From the NCBI GenBank assembly GCA_027922465.2, contig BQMF02000012.1, positions 744,001-808,000 on the forward strand: a DNA stretch of 64,000 nt, given 5' to 3'. Of the stretch, positions 10,213 to 21,489 are shown piece after piece (the first letter of the stretch is position 1; each line of letters starts with the position of its first letter). Source of the stretch: Turritopsis dohrnii. Taxonomy: Eukaryota > Cnidaria > Hydrozoa > Anthoathecata > Oceaniidae. The notes under the pieces are model-generated. The model ran no database searches, was not told the origin of the DNA, and saw only the letters and a list, made by a program, of their open reading frames with translations. The position numbers and the translations under genes were made by a program.

Positions 10213-13200
10213 ATGATGACTGAATATGTAGAGGAAGAATCCAAAACATTACAGCATGTTTTGGTTGTAGTTGGATCGTGTTTTTTGGCATTATTGTTGT
10301 TCTTGTGCGTTGGTAAAAGAAAATCGCGGTTTGTATTTTGTATTTATTTATTGAGAATCTTGTTATGTTAATGCACAACATAACATAAAACATCGTGTCA
10401 ACATTCAAATTGTAGTCTTGTAATCTTAGTTCGTCTGAGGATTTACCAAACATCTCAGCAACTGTTGACATCAATGAAGTTAATATAAACATTGTAACTG
10501 TGTCGACACAACCTCACACACAACCTCACGAGGTATTATATTACTATGTCAAATATATGGAGCCTGGTGATGAAAATTCTTTGAAGGAAATATGCATTTC
10601 TATAATGTTATTTTGTTTCTTAGTAAATTTCATAGTTAGCTGGTTGCATTTCTTTCACATTGGTTCTGCAAACTTTTCTTTTCTATCAAAATTCTCAACA
10701 CTAAAGTCTGTTTAAAAATAGTGTGCACACTTTTAAGATTTGCTTGTCATTTGCTCAGTACTGAACCAATTTTAACAAATTTGGTATCGTTGGATAGACA
10801 TTAAAAGGCACAATATTCTACAGAAATAAAAAAAACCTTAAGAAAAAGAAAATGAATAAAACAGAAGATGAAAAAAACTTTTTATACAAAAGCCACATGC
10901 ATTTGATTTTTATATCATTGGAAACCTTACTCTTTGGCGATTTCAAAAATAACAGAAAATTTTTATTAGTTTTTGTTTATTATGATATATTTGAGGGTAT
11001 ATTGAAATTTTCGCAGTTTTGTTGATTTTTGAAATAATGTATAACTAAATCCGCTATAAAATTATTTATAAAGTAACCCCCGTTTTTTTAAAAATTGCAA
11101 ATGGTTGAAAAGTCAACAATGTTCCAAGTAATAGCATCTTTGCTGCAATATTCCAACAACTAATGAAAATTTTCCATTAAATATATATATATTTGAAATC
11201 ATCAAAGAATAAGGTTACAAATGACATAAAAATCAAATATATGTGACTTTTGTATAAAAAGTTTGTTTTTTTCATCTTCTGTTTTCTTCATTTTCTTTTT
11301 CTTTTTTTGTTTTTTTCTTTTTGTAGAATATTATGCTTTTTAATTTCTACCCAACGATACCAAATTTGTTAAAATTGGTTCAGTATTGAGCAAATGGCAA
11401 GCAAATCTTAAAGTGTGCACACTATTTTTAAACCGACTTTAATTGATCTTTTTGTTTACATTTGTTGTAATCAGATATCTGTGAGTCCTGATGTTTGTAC
11501 ACCACAAGAAATAACATTAACCCAGGCAGCACCTCATCATGTGGAAGATTCTTCTGTTAACAACTCGCAGACTTTCCAACTATATGATCCTAGCAAGAAC
11601 AAACGTGATCCCTCTGTTAAATCCGAGCATCCTTACGAAAAGGTCATAAAACCTCCTACAGAAAATTCTGATGAGTCAGCACAATACAGTGGTAGTGGAA
11701 ATGCTGAAAATGATAATTATGCACGTGTGAAAAAAGTTCCGAAAAAAGAAGAGAGTGCTTACTTAGTTGTTGACATCAAGGAGCCATCCAAAAACTATGA
11801 CATGATCAATGGTGATATCGTTAAACTTCCTGTTGGAGCTGAACAAGGGGAAAACAAGTGTGATACCAGTCCCAAAGATGTTTACGACAACATCCTTCAA
11901 AAGGAAGGAGAAAATGATAGCAATGAAGAAGAGCAAGAAAACTCCAGAAATTCTGGCTTTTACGCGTCTGTTGTCGCAGGTAAACAAAACGAGTTGTCAG
12001 TTTCTGCAGAGAATTCCGGCAATAGTGGTTACTATGAATCTTGTGGACCTGTAACCACAGTACCTGTTGTAGCGACTAACACTGCTTGTGGTGACGTGCC
12101 GTCTGCACCTTCGATCCAGGATGCGTATGAAACGATTGGAAGTAGTAAACAAAACAACACATACGACTCTGTGGATTTGATAAAAAATAGTAAAAAAGGA
12201 AAGAAGAAAACACAGAAAAATTCAAAGGTGAAAAAAGATAAGGAGAAAACGGAAAAAGTGAAAGGCGATGAGCATACTTCGCACCTCAGAAATATTTTCA
12301 AACACACGAAAAAGACTCGTAAATCTGACGGTTGCATCACTATTGAACAAGATTTATTTGTTGCAAATAAATCGAATTCTCTACCTAACCAAGGAAAAAC
12401 ATCTATGTTGATGGAGTCTCAGAGAAAAAGCATTGCGGAGATTCCTCCGCCACCTCCATCATATGACAAACTCAAACACTTAACTGAGCTAAGAAAAGCT
12501 CGTAGTAGAACATCACTTCATGATGGCGTCAGTTCTGTTGGTAAGTTCATATTTCCATGGTTACAAAATGAGCTACTTCACGTTTGTATCTAGGAGACTT
12601 TCGGCTGTGTTTTAGAATCATCTCCACGTAGTAGTCCGCGTTCAGCTGATGGTAACACCAATGCACAGACTGGTTTTACATATATGAAGAAAACTTCAGA
12701 TCCTTGGAGAAAAAGTATGGAAGATGTGCAAGGTTCGGAAGAGGTCCATGTTGATGAGGAACCTGATGAAAGTTATTGCACGGTTGATTCTGAACTTAAA
12801 GAAAAGTTGATAAGTGAAAAAAATGCGAAGAAAGAAGAAACGACTACTGGAGAAGAAATATCATTGACTGAAACGAACGTAAACGTGGTTCTCGACAATG
12901 AGAATCACGTGGTCGAAGAAAGTCACGTGGTTGGGGAAAGTGATACAACGCAAGAGGCAGCGTATGCCAGTGTTGATTTTGACAAGAAAAAACGAGAAAG
13001 ACAAGCTGTCGAATTTTATGCGGTTGTCAGAAAGGATTCTGTGAATGTAGACGTCGATGACGGCGACAGTGACGGTGACGGAGTAACGACTTACGAAGCA
13101 AGTTACAGTATCATTCCAGGTACTTGTCTCTTTTGGAAATTCATGAATTTTTTGAACGTCGATATGATGATATCAGGTTTCAATGTAATAGTTTGATGAA

Positions 13201-13665
13201 ATATATCTCAAGATGGTCAGTAAATCTCTAGGGCTACCATGTTTGTTTGTATTTATGTTACGGCATCCGATTCTATCGACCTTCGGTCTTTCTTGTCCAA
13301 ATGATCGTTTTCATTCAGTTCAGTAAAACTCAGTATCAAGTGATTATCGTGTAACGTTACATGACATCAAAACGAAGTGAGTTGAATAGTTTGACGAAAT
13401 GCGCTGTCACTTGTGTATTGCACTGGATTTGTCCTCTTTGAATACTTGTGTATTGCACTGGATTTGTCCTCTTTGAATACTTGTGTATTGCACTGGATTT
13501 GTCCTCTTTGAATTCAGCTATTTATATATTTACTTATTTATTTTTTTAGATGCAAAGAAAGTGATCGATACTTCCCTTCACGTGATGGAAAATGTGGAAC
13601 CAAATTATGAGAGTATAGAAAGTACGACTGTGGTTTCACTTCCCCTTGTTCCAACGCAAGGATAG
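10213..13665 (+). CDS. Single-pass membrane adaptor with 14 Yxx[VIL] tail motifs (PAG/LAT-like architecture)
   Basis: Five exons join in phase: 10213-10328, 10430-10532, 11475-12540, 12616-13119, 13550-13665, giving 634 aa. The ATG is preceded by an in-frame TGA at 10207. Residues 1-14 are a short acidic outside segment. About 15-33 is a hydrophobic helix (VLVVVGSCFLALLLFLCVG) with a Cys beside the following KRKSR stop-transfer, a possible palmitoylation site. The rest is an unfolded cytoplasmic tail. Tyrosines in SH2-ligand context are Y127 EKV, Y155 ARV, Y169 LVV, Y181 DMI, Y210 DNI, Y236 ASV, Y291 ETI, Y303 DSV, Y403 DKL, Y482 CTV, Y545 ASV, Y563 AVV, Y592 SII and Y616 ESI. Pairs 155/169, 169/181 and 291/303 have ITAM-like spacing. 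PPPPPSY at 397-403 contains a PPxY/SH3-type ligand. There is a Lys-rich patch near 310-335. PAG1, LAX1 and LAT share this plan but are not alignable by eye, so orthology is unproven. An upstream ectodomain exon cannot be excluded. Confidence 0.8.
10704..11439. mobile_element. 736-bp foldback element in intron 2 of the adaptor gene, TA duplication
   Basis: Roughly the outer 240 bp at each end are inverted copies. The left end starts AAGTCTGTTTAAAAATAGTG and the right end is its near-perfect reverse complement, each followed inward by the palindrome GTGTGCACAC and the segment 'CAAATTTGGTATCGTTGG' or its complement. TA flanks both ends (10702-10703 and 11440-11441). There is no ORF. The termini with TA suggest a Tc1/mariner-type MITE. 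The long arms would form a strong hairpin in the unspliced transcript. Confidence 0.78.
13410..13514 (+). repeat. Minisatellite, 35 bp x 3, intron 4 of the adaptor gene
   Basis: Three near-identical units beginning CTTGTGTATTGCACTGGATT. The array ends about 35 bp before the acceptor of the last coding exon. Confidence 0.92.
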
Positions 13666-14215
13666 CGATCTTAAACCTATTTGGTTGGCATGAACATTTT
13701 TATTTTGTTCCTTGCGACAGGTGTTGCCAGCTTAAGTAACGAAGGTGAACTGCAACAGCTTGACCCACCATTTTTATTCTTGATGAGCCTAAAAAGATAA
13801 CAAAGTAGATTGGATAAGTTAAATTATTTTATGTTCTGTTTACATGAAACTGAAAGAAAGAATTTTTTTGAATGCCCTGATGATGATGAGGATGTTGCTT
13901 CAAAAGTGTTCATAACTGCGACGGACGTACAAGCACAGATGAAAGAATCTTCCAACGTTTTTTTAATATGTCATAACTGTCGAGTTTTGTCAAAGGTGTG
14001 TGTAGGAGTGTTAGGATGTAGGAGGAGGGTGATATGTTGAATGCTTAGCGCCCAATCATGCTTTAGAATGAAAATGACGCTCTTCTTGGCTTCGCATTTT
14101 CCCTACTGAAATTTTAACCGATATATTTTAGAAAGAAATCTATCAAAGCATGTATTTTTCCGAGAAAATATGTAAATAGGAATTGAAATAAATAATATTT
14201 TGTTGTTCTCCTCTG
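13666..14215 (+). other. Probable 3' UTR and polyadenylation signal of the adaptor gene
   Basis: AATAAA occurs at 14188-14193 within GAAATAAATAATATTTTG, followed by a TTGTT-rich stretch, a plausible cleavage site. A 76-codon frame at 13810-14040 lies within this UTR. Its middle is acidic, but it has no acceptor in good context, so I leave it non-coding. Confidence 0.45.
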
Positions 14216-15836
14216 TGTATGATTTTACTCAACTACCCAACTAAACTTGCTTTTTATTTCATAAAATCTCCGTAGATCTAATATTGGATAATTGAGACCA
14301 ATTTCTCCCATGTTGGAAACCAGACTCCCAAACATCCTTGATCGTTTCTTTTCGGGAATAAAATAGACGTGCTATTATTTTGATTAATAACTCGATCAAA
14401 TATCTGAGTTATTTTCTAATCTGTGAACCGAAAATAACTTCGTTTATTTACTTTTTCTAATTACTTGGAAAGGAACAAAGAATACTATATCAACTCGAGA
14501 TAGGTTTTATATACTTCGATAGTAGATGTCGTACCAGAACGTCGTGACTAGAACGCGAACGTGGTAATTACAAGAATAAGTTGTATAAACTATAAGTATT
14601 TTATCGCATAAAATGCAACTTTAACATGTACAAAGTCATCTGATAACAAATGTTGAATAGCTATCCCTTTCTCTTTCCTTCTTTGTTGAAAACTGCTGTA
14701 CACTTACCCCCGGATAAAAACCTTTAGAACCCCGATGCCAAAGTGGGTGCTCAGCCTGTCTCGTTATAAAAAACTGAACTTGTTCTAAAAGAAACCGTAA
14801 GGAACTGAACAGCACGTTTACAAGACTTTGTAAATGCAGCAAGGTGGGTCTGAAAAAATATTTATAATTGACTAATATTTTACTCAGCTAAACATACGCA
14901 AACTCATTATCCTGATGCACCCTCGCATCACATGTTACATTATCCTGATGCACCCTCGCATCGCATGTTACATTATTCTGATGTACCCTCGCATCGAAAT
15001 ACATTCTATGCAACAATTCCTTGCCCCCATCCGAATCGAATAAAAACTTTCGAATGACTTCATACCCAAAAAGTGACATATTTTTCTTTAGAACTTGACA
15101 AAAATCTTTAGGGAAAACTATAAGGCTGTCTTTATTGAATGTGAGACGCTTCTCGAAATTCTTTTTCTTTCTTTTTTAAACAAAATGACAAAAACTACAA
15201 ATCTTCTTCATCATCGAAATCTTCAAAAAAGTCAAATGCGTTCCGCTCTGAACTTTCCCATTGAGATTAGTGCATATTAGGTAGAAATAATTTGAAAAAA
15301 AACTATTGAAAATTTAACCTCTTCGTTGAGCCCCTATCAATTTTTTTTTCAAATTCGAAATGATAGAAAAATTGTAAGAAAAACAAACTGGATTAATTTT
15401 CGCGAATTGCGTTTTCATTAAATTTCGCGTGGATAAATTTTCGCAAATAAACTATTTTGCGTGTTTTTGCGAGATTAATTTTCGCGAAAATGGCACAACT
15501 CGCGAAGTACGCGAAAATTTCTCTCGCAAAAATTTCTCCGATTAAAGTATCTGAACAAGAGAACGATCGTCGTCATACAAGAGTGATAGGGAACGATCGT
15601 CTTCATACAAGCCTGTCAGTGGTTATGAAAATGCGAAGACTGTAGTTGCCACTGACGACGCCAAAAACAGTAAAGACCATTGAGCTTGGAACTACGTTCA
15701 GACCTTTGCACGAAGCTTTTTTCGATCTGATATTTGCATGTTTTAAAAGAGCTTGCTTTGAAGCCCTTAATGAACAATTCCCCTACAACTGGGAAGTGCC
15801 TGATGAAATGGCCAAAAATGCCATGAGATACTTTAA
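14216..15836. other. Intergenic, repeat-rich
   Basis: Holds the minisatellite at 14905-15003, a doublet of GAACGATCGTC..CATACAAG around 15560-15612, and scattered 'TTTTCGCGAA'/'CGCGAAAATTTC' motifs at 15395-15520, probably relics of the family at 15837-16357. No gene was seen. Confidence 0.45.
14905..15003 (+). repeat. Minisatellite, 33 bp x 3
   Basis: Three units beginning CATTATCCTGATGCACCCTC, the third diverged. The minus-strand ORF over this array only reflects the 33-bp (11-codon) periodicity. Confidence 0.9.
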
Positions 15837-16357
15837 AGGACCTAAATTTCGCGGTCTTGAAGGTCTTCCGCGAAATTTAATTCCCACCATACTTTTAATT
15901 TTTCAGCCACCCGCGAAAGTTTTTGCGTTCAAAATTATGTGAGCATCACAAGTTTTTTCCCTTCATGCATTTATTTCAAATAAGCCAAATATATAATTGA
16001 TGTGGAAGAGGAATACTCGTGTTGAAAGGATTGTAGTTCGAACATTTTTGTGTCCTATGCAAACTACCGGGGAAGAAAAGGAAAGATTGATGATTACACT
16101 AATGGTATTTTCTTGTTTTCATACATAGGCTGATCTTTCTGATCAGACAACTATGTTAGTTAGAAAGTATTTTAGTGCAATCAATAGCCCGGTGGTTTGC
16201 TGATGAATGGCTTATTTAAAACCGAAATCATGTTCCAAAAATTAAGAATTTTTCTAGTCATCTCTATGATAAGCCAAACCTGAAATTTAATTCCCGCGCG
16301 AAATACAAAAAATGCCTTCTTGTCCGCGAAATTAAATTCTTGCAAAATTTAGTTCCT
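15837..16357. mobile_element. 521-bp MITE with TTAA duplication
   Basis: The left end reads AGGACCTAAATTTCGCGGTC and the right end, reverse-complemented, reads AGGAACTAAATTTTGCAAGA. TTAA flanks at 15833-15836 and 16358-16361. Inner parts of both arms carry 'AATTTCGCG' and 'GAAATTTAATTCCC'. TTAA targets are typical of piggyBac and Kolobok transposases. Termini starting AGG(A/G) recur in the element at 60959-61678. Confidence 0.7.
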
Positions 16358-16722
16358 TTAAAGTACTTCGAGTTATTTGTGGACGAGAAAGAATTGTAAG
16401 ACACTGTACTAATGGGAAATCCAGAATCTTCCACAGTTGAAGAGGATGGAATATACTGGTTATAATGAGTCCTCTCAGTAGGTTATGGTAATAGTGGAAT
16501 AAAGCTTAACTGATGGGCCCAGTCATTTTGACCTGTACGGTTCAATTCTGTCACAATCGATGATTAAATGTTTTGACTGGTGTTGGTACAGACAAACAAA
16601 AAGTAAAAAAAACTTTTGAAGAATCAATGTTTGTGGTTGATGACAAAGAAATTTTTGGAAAGCCTTTCGAAAATATAATGGTTGCCACTACAAAAGCAAA
16701 GAAAGAGTCGAAAGAGGTAATA

Positions 16723-19070
16723 GTCCGAGCCTGCCACACATTCTATTTAACCCATATGCCTCAGAATTTTAAGCAAAATTTTCTTGTTTGTTATAAAGTC
16801 ATGAATGCAAAATTGGTCGTCAGACGCATTCCTAGCGGTTCTTTTGGTCCCAGGACCAAATATAAAACCGTCAAAAATAACTTTTATTTAACCCATGAGC
16901 CTCAGATCTGAAATTTTCACAGTTATAACTATGGTCCTTGGAGATTATAAAAATCTCATGATTGACGACAACTGACGGTTCTAACTGTCATCTAACCACA
17001 GAAGAAGAAACTTACTATTTTTTGAATTTTATGCATCTTTTGTTTAACTCATTCTGAAGCAAAAATAAAGGCCTTGTTTCTGTGTCTATGATGCGTGATC
17101 TATTTGGAAGCATCTTGTATCATGCAGGTTGACATGCAGCAAATAGTCAAATACCCATTAACGCCGGTACCTTTGTCTTTGAGCCATGTGGATGGGACGA
17201 TGCAGAAAACACCAAAATCCAAATTCCTTCAAGAGCTTGAAGAAAGAATTGTACCAAACCCACCGACAGAAGGCACAGGCCCTGAACAAAAATGCCCTTC
17301 AAACTGGCCTCAAGCGCTGAGAGGAGATCGATTTAAAGAAGCTCTTGTCACCTTCTTGACTAATTATTGGGAAAATGACGATATTGCTAGAATCTTGGGT
17401 TCAAAGACATTGATTGTCAACAATGGTGATATATGTTATTCCTTCATGTCTCGAGAAAACAAAATGGTGAAAACAGAAGCAGTTCAGTACAATGCAAAAC
17501 ATGAAGAAGTGGATACTAGGATGATATATCACTTAGGTCAACTGCCAAATAGGAAAAGAGTTGTCATAAGAACCGTGGATGTGGTTGTGATTGTATTGGG
17601 AATTTCTTATCAAGTATGTGATAAAGAAATATGGGTGGAATCTGGTATCCAATCTAAGAACAATCTGAGGTACACCAACATCAACCAACTCTTTGATAAC
17701 CTTAGAGTGCCACTGAGCAAAGCGCTCCCATTATATTATGTTTTTACCGGATGTGATTACACATCTTCATTCAACAGAAAGAGAAAGATAACACCGTTCA
17801 AGCTTGTGGAAAAAAATCCGAAACTTCAAGAGGTATTTTCCAGATTATCGCACTCAGAACATATTTCCAAAGATGATATGTTGATTCTTTTGTGTGTCAG
17901 ATGCATGAACGAAAAAAGACCACCTCATTCGATCAGGCACGTTTCGAGATCTTTGTGACAAAATACAAGCCGAAAAAAGGACCAGCCTCTCTTAATCAAA
18001 GTCAGACAAAAAAATTGGATTCCAGTGTAATGCCACCTTGTTCTAAAGTTCTGCATCAAAAAATCAGAAGGTGTGTCTATGTCTCAAGAATCTGGTCGAA
18101 CTCACTTAGCTCGGAACCAACTTCACTTGATCCTACATTATTTGGATGGTATTTGGATGAAAATGCAACCTATTGCATCAAGTGGTTTGATGGCGATGCT
18201 TCACCGAAGATTGTAGAGATAGTTAAAGACGATTGGTGCACTGGCTATGGTAAGTTTGTTTGATTCATTTAACTCTCTTTTTCCAAATCATAAATGCCAT
18301 CATGTATGTATAAACACATATTGTTTTATACTTAAAGTGATGAAGATGACGAATCGGAAAACATCGATGATGGTGACGAATTAACATACGAGGAAGATGA
18401 CGAAGAAGAGTGGTAGTTGTATACTAGCAGATGTACATTTTGATGATTAGTTAACTCTCTAAAAATATTAGTAACATCTGATATACACTCATTTCACAAA
18501 ACCTTACGCGGATAAAAAGTTCAAAATATCTACATTCATTAATTTTTGGCTATTTTTGTTTTTAGGCCGTGATAATTGAACGTAGACAAACATCCACATG
18601 AAAGAGAACAAGATTTTAAAGAAAATTAAAGATAGAAATATTTTCAGATAGGCCTTCCGAATCATTCATAATTACTGTGAACATTTGATATAACAGTCTT
18701 AATAGGGGTCACTAAAGTCCTTTGACTAGTTAAAACAGCATAATCTAGCTAGGACTTTACAATCCAGGAGTTGTTAAATGCGCGTTAAATGATTGGATCA
18801 GATGGACTCCTAGAACCGTCAGTTGTCGTCAATCATGAGATTTTTATAACCTCCAAGGACCATAGTTATAACTGTGAGAATTTCAGATCTGAGGCTCATG
18901 GGTTAAATAAAAGTTATTTTTGACGGTTTTGTATTTGGTCCTGGGACCAAAAGAACCGCTGAATGTGTCTGACGACCAATTTTTCATTCATGTCTTTATA
19001 ACAAACAAGAAAATTTTGCTTAAAATTCTGAGGCATATGGGTTAAATAGATGTGTAGCAGGCTCCTGGAC
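16723..19070 (+). mobile_element. 2.35-kb TIR transposon carrying a PIN/FEN-like nuclease ORF
   Basis: 16723-16983 and 18811-19070 are inverted copies of each other, about 260 bp long and about 90% identical by eye, with TA flanking both outer ends (16721-16722 and 19071-19072). Each arm contains two spaced copies of TTTAACCCAT(A/G)(T/A)GCCTCAGA, possible transposase-binding sites, about 120 bp apart. The only ORF between the arms is the broken nuclease-like gene at 17095-18416. The element therefore looks like a transposon whose own coding capacity is that gene, or a MITE-like frame that captured it. Confidence 0.78.
17095..18416 (+). pseudogene. Multicopy 'HEEADTR...TGCD' family protein, PIN/FEN-like nuclease fold, frameshifted
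   Basis: Recognised as a repeat-associated protein family abundant in cnidarians and other invertebrates. In order: 'PLSLSHVDGTMQKTPKSKF' (about residue 26), 'NWPQALRGDRFKEAL', 'HEEVDTRMIYHL', 'RTVDVVVIVLG', 'SKNNLRYTNINQLF' and 'FTGCDYTSSF'. The spaced acidic motifs E-x-D, D-x-D and GCD resemble the metal-binding Asp/Glu set of XPG/FEN and PIN nucleases; that assignment is inference. The middle motif has lost its second Asp (family pattern DTD, here DVV). A frameshift between about 17860 and 17895 moves the C-terminal third into another frame (17892-18263, with 'VMPPCSKVLHQKIRR' and 'GWYLDENATYCIKWF'). A small intron (about 18250-18346) would add the acidic C-terminus ending EEDDEEEW before TAG at 18414-18416. 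The copy is therefore non-functional as read. Confidence 0.7.
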
Positions 19071-19072
19071 TA

Positions 19073-21489
19073 AAAATAACTTCACCAATTTGAACCTCAA
19101 GACAAATGGCCATTTTGAAAGTCCCCTTCACTGCAGAGACAAGACGATATGCTTTGACAAAAAGACCACTTGGTAAGAATTTTTACACAAAGAAAGCCAA
19201 AAACCAATTGGGTGAAAGTTATGCTTAGTAGGCTGAAATAAACAATTGGCATTATAAACCTGCAGATCTGATGTTGGGTTTGTCTCTTGAAGATATTTTC
19301 AAACTGGCCACTGGTCAGGATATTCAACTTGCCAAAACTACAATATGTAAGGTTTATGAAAGGTTTATTAACACTGAATGTTAGCTATATATTTCATGAA
19401 GCATAATGAAAATGATGGCTACCTTGTTTCCCAAACTTGTTTCCTCAGAAAACACAAAAACAAAAATATTGAAGGGCAGGAGGAAGAGAGAATATCGTCA
19501 TATCGTACTTCCATTTTATCACAGTAATCCTAGATTTCTGTTCTATTCATTTTGTTTGGTTTGACATCAGTGTGACCTTGGATTTGCATTGAAACATGGT
19601 CAAACGCAGGTAGATTGTCAGTTTGAGAAATGTTATTGAAAAAAATCTTCGATCTGATGAAATCTGAACAAGTGATGAAATCATTGTCTTGATACCCCAT
19701 GTTTTCCACTGAAATATGATATAAATTCCACCTGTCATAATAAGGCTTTACCATACTTTTCTGTTTGGAAACCCTTTCCATTTTCTGTTTCAACATAAAC
19801 TCCCTCTCCTTTCAATTCTCCATGAAAAACCGAAGTTGATTACCACTGAAAAATACCAGGAATTTTACTTTACATCTCAGCAAAATCTTTTTTTTCATCT
19901 GGAAACAATTTTTCTGTACGCTAATGATGGTTTTTCTATCGATTCAAATATGGCTGGTTATCGTCCTTTGAAGTGAATGCTTTTCTCCTCATTCACAATC
20001 AATCAATCAATCAATCAATCAACCAATCAATCAATCTCTCTCTTGGTCTCTCGTGTAGTTCTCATTCTCTTTATCTCCTTCATATTTTTTGAAGACTCTT
20101 TTAATAGATATTTCGTTCTCATTATCCATTATTCACATTACTATTGTATTTATTGCTCTGCTGTCTAGAGGTTTTTCCCACCATGCCAATAATGTTGTGA
20201 CGGCTGGAAGTATTAGAATCTTTTAAATATCTTTTATTTCTTTCATTATCGCCATACTCTCAGTTAATTGTAAGGGAAGGAATGACTATCTTTTCGTACA
20301 TGATTATATTACTGAAGATCGTGTTTCCTCTAACAGCGCTCAGTGGAGGGCGCTATTTATAAGAAGGTGTATCAGTTTTGGGAGGGAAATCATATTGTTA
20401 ATATTAAAAACCCACACACGCCATTATCACGAAACAGAACCTGATCGACACGACTTGTTCGTATGTGTCGTCTATTGGAGAAAGAAAGATGACAAAGAAA
20501 AACAACAAAAAACAAAACACAATTTTATCCTTTACTCATATTAGTCTCACAAATCAGCTGCGGCGCTAATTAGAGGGCGGTGTAGTGTGGTATTCGAGGG
20601 TGGCATTCAGTCAGAAACGCGCACGAGAAGATATTATTTCCGGCTCCTACTTCTTATCCAATCTCAGCAATAATCACGTTGGTTTATTTTCTTGCATTTA
20701 TTTGAGTAACCGAGTTTTTTAACAGTCCTTTATCAGCCATGACAGCTGGTTATAATTGCCACACAGTTGAGAGACTTTTGAGACAGAAAAAATGGTCACA
20801 TGATGACGTGCACGTAGCATGGTTCACGGAGCTGTAACCTGATTGGTTGTGCAAATCGAAAACGTCATGCACACAGAATACTTCCAAAATGACTGCGAAG
20901 TACTTACATGAAAAGCATAAAACAAAAAACAAAATCTTATTTAAAGTGTGGTGACAACGACCAAAGCTTTAATTATATTGACGATAATTTCATTTATATG
21001 AATAACATCAATGAAATTACTAATAAGAGCTAAAAGAAGGAGAGCACAATTAAAAGTACGGAAAAAATGCAAAGTATTTCAGATTAACGATAGTAATTGA
21101 TCTGCATAATCACATGCATTGACACTCCTCCTCTTTACCCTATAGGATTTAACAAATAGTTAGCAGAACTCTTAATAAGAGATTTAACTTCTTTTTTTTT
21201 TTACTGAACTTACAGTAAGAGATAAAAGAAAAGTCAAAGCAGCTATGTATACCGATATTGAACGTTGAGTTTTTATTGTTGTTACGAGGAAAATACAGAC
21301 TTAGTCCTATGAAACATGCTCGATTGATTAAGTAATATTCTATTTTGCCCTGTGATGGAGAGAAACAAGTTTAAAAACTGGAAAACTCGAAAAAAATAAT
21401 TGATGTTTGAACGTTCGCTAACAAGTGTTTATTTCCTTATGTGAAGGAAGCTTAGTTATGTGTAGCAAGATTGAATTTTTTTTTATCAA
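19073..21489. other. Intergenic before the scaffold genes
   Basis: No gene is supported. It contains an (AATC)n microsatellite at 19996-20034, GGCGGCGCTAATTAGAGGGC-type repeat remnants at 20565-20612, and otherwise AT-rich sequence. In-frame stops lie directly before the ATG at 21490 (TGA at 21472). Confidence 0.45.
19996..20034 (+). repeat. (AATC)n microsatellite
   Basis: About nine AATC units with one interruption (AACC). Confidence 0.95.

Noticed and set aside
11763..12340. ORFs on the minus strand and in a second plus frame over the adaptor exon
   Set aside because: Shadows of the long tail exon, whose splice phases and repeated tyrosine motifs identify the true frame.
13810..14040. 76-codon ORF after the adaptor stop codon
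   Set aside because: No adequate acceptor, and it lies before the likely polyadenylation signal; treated as 3' UTR.
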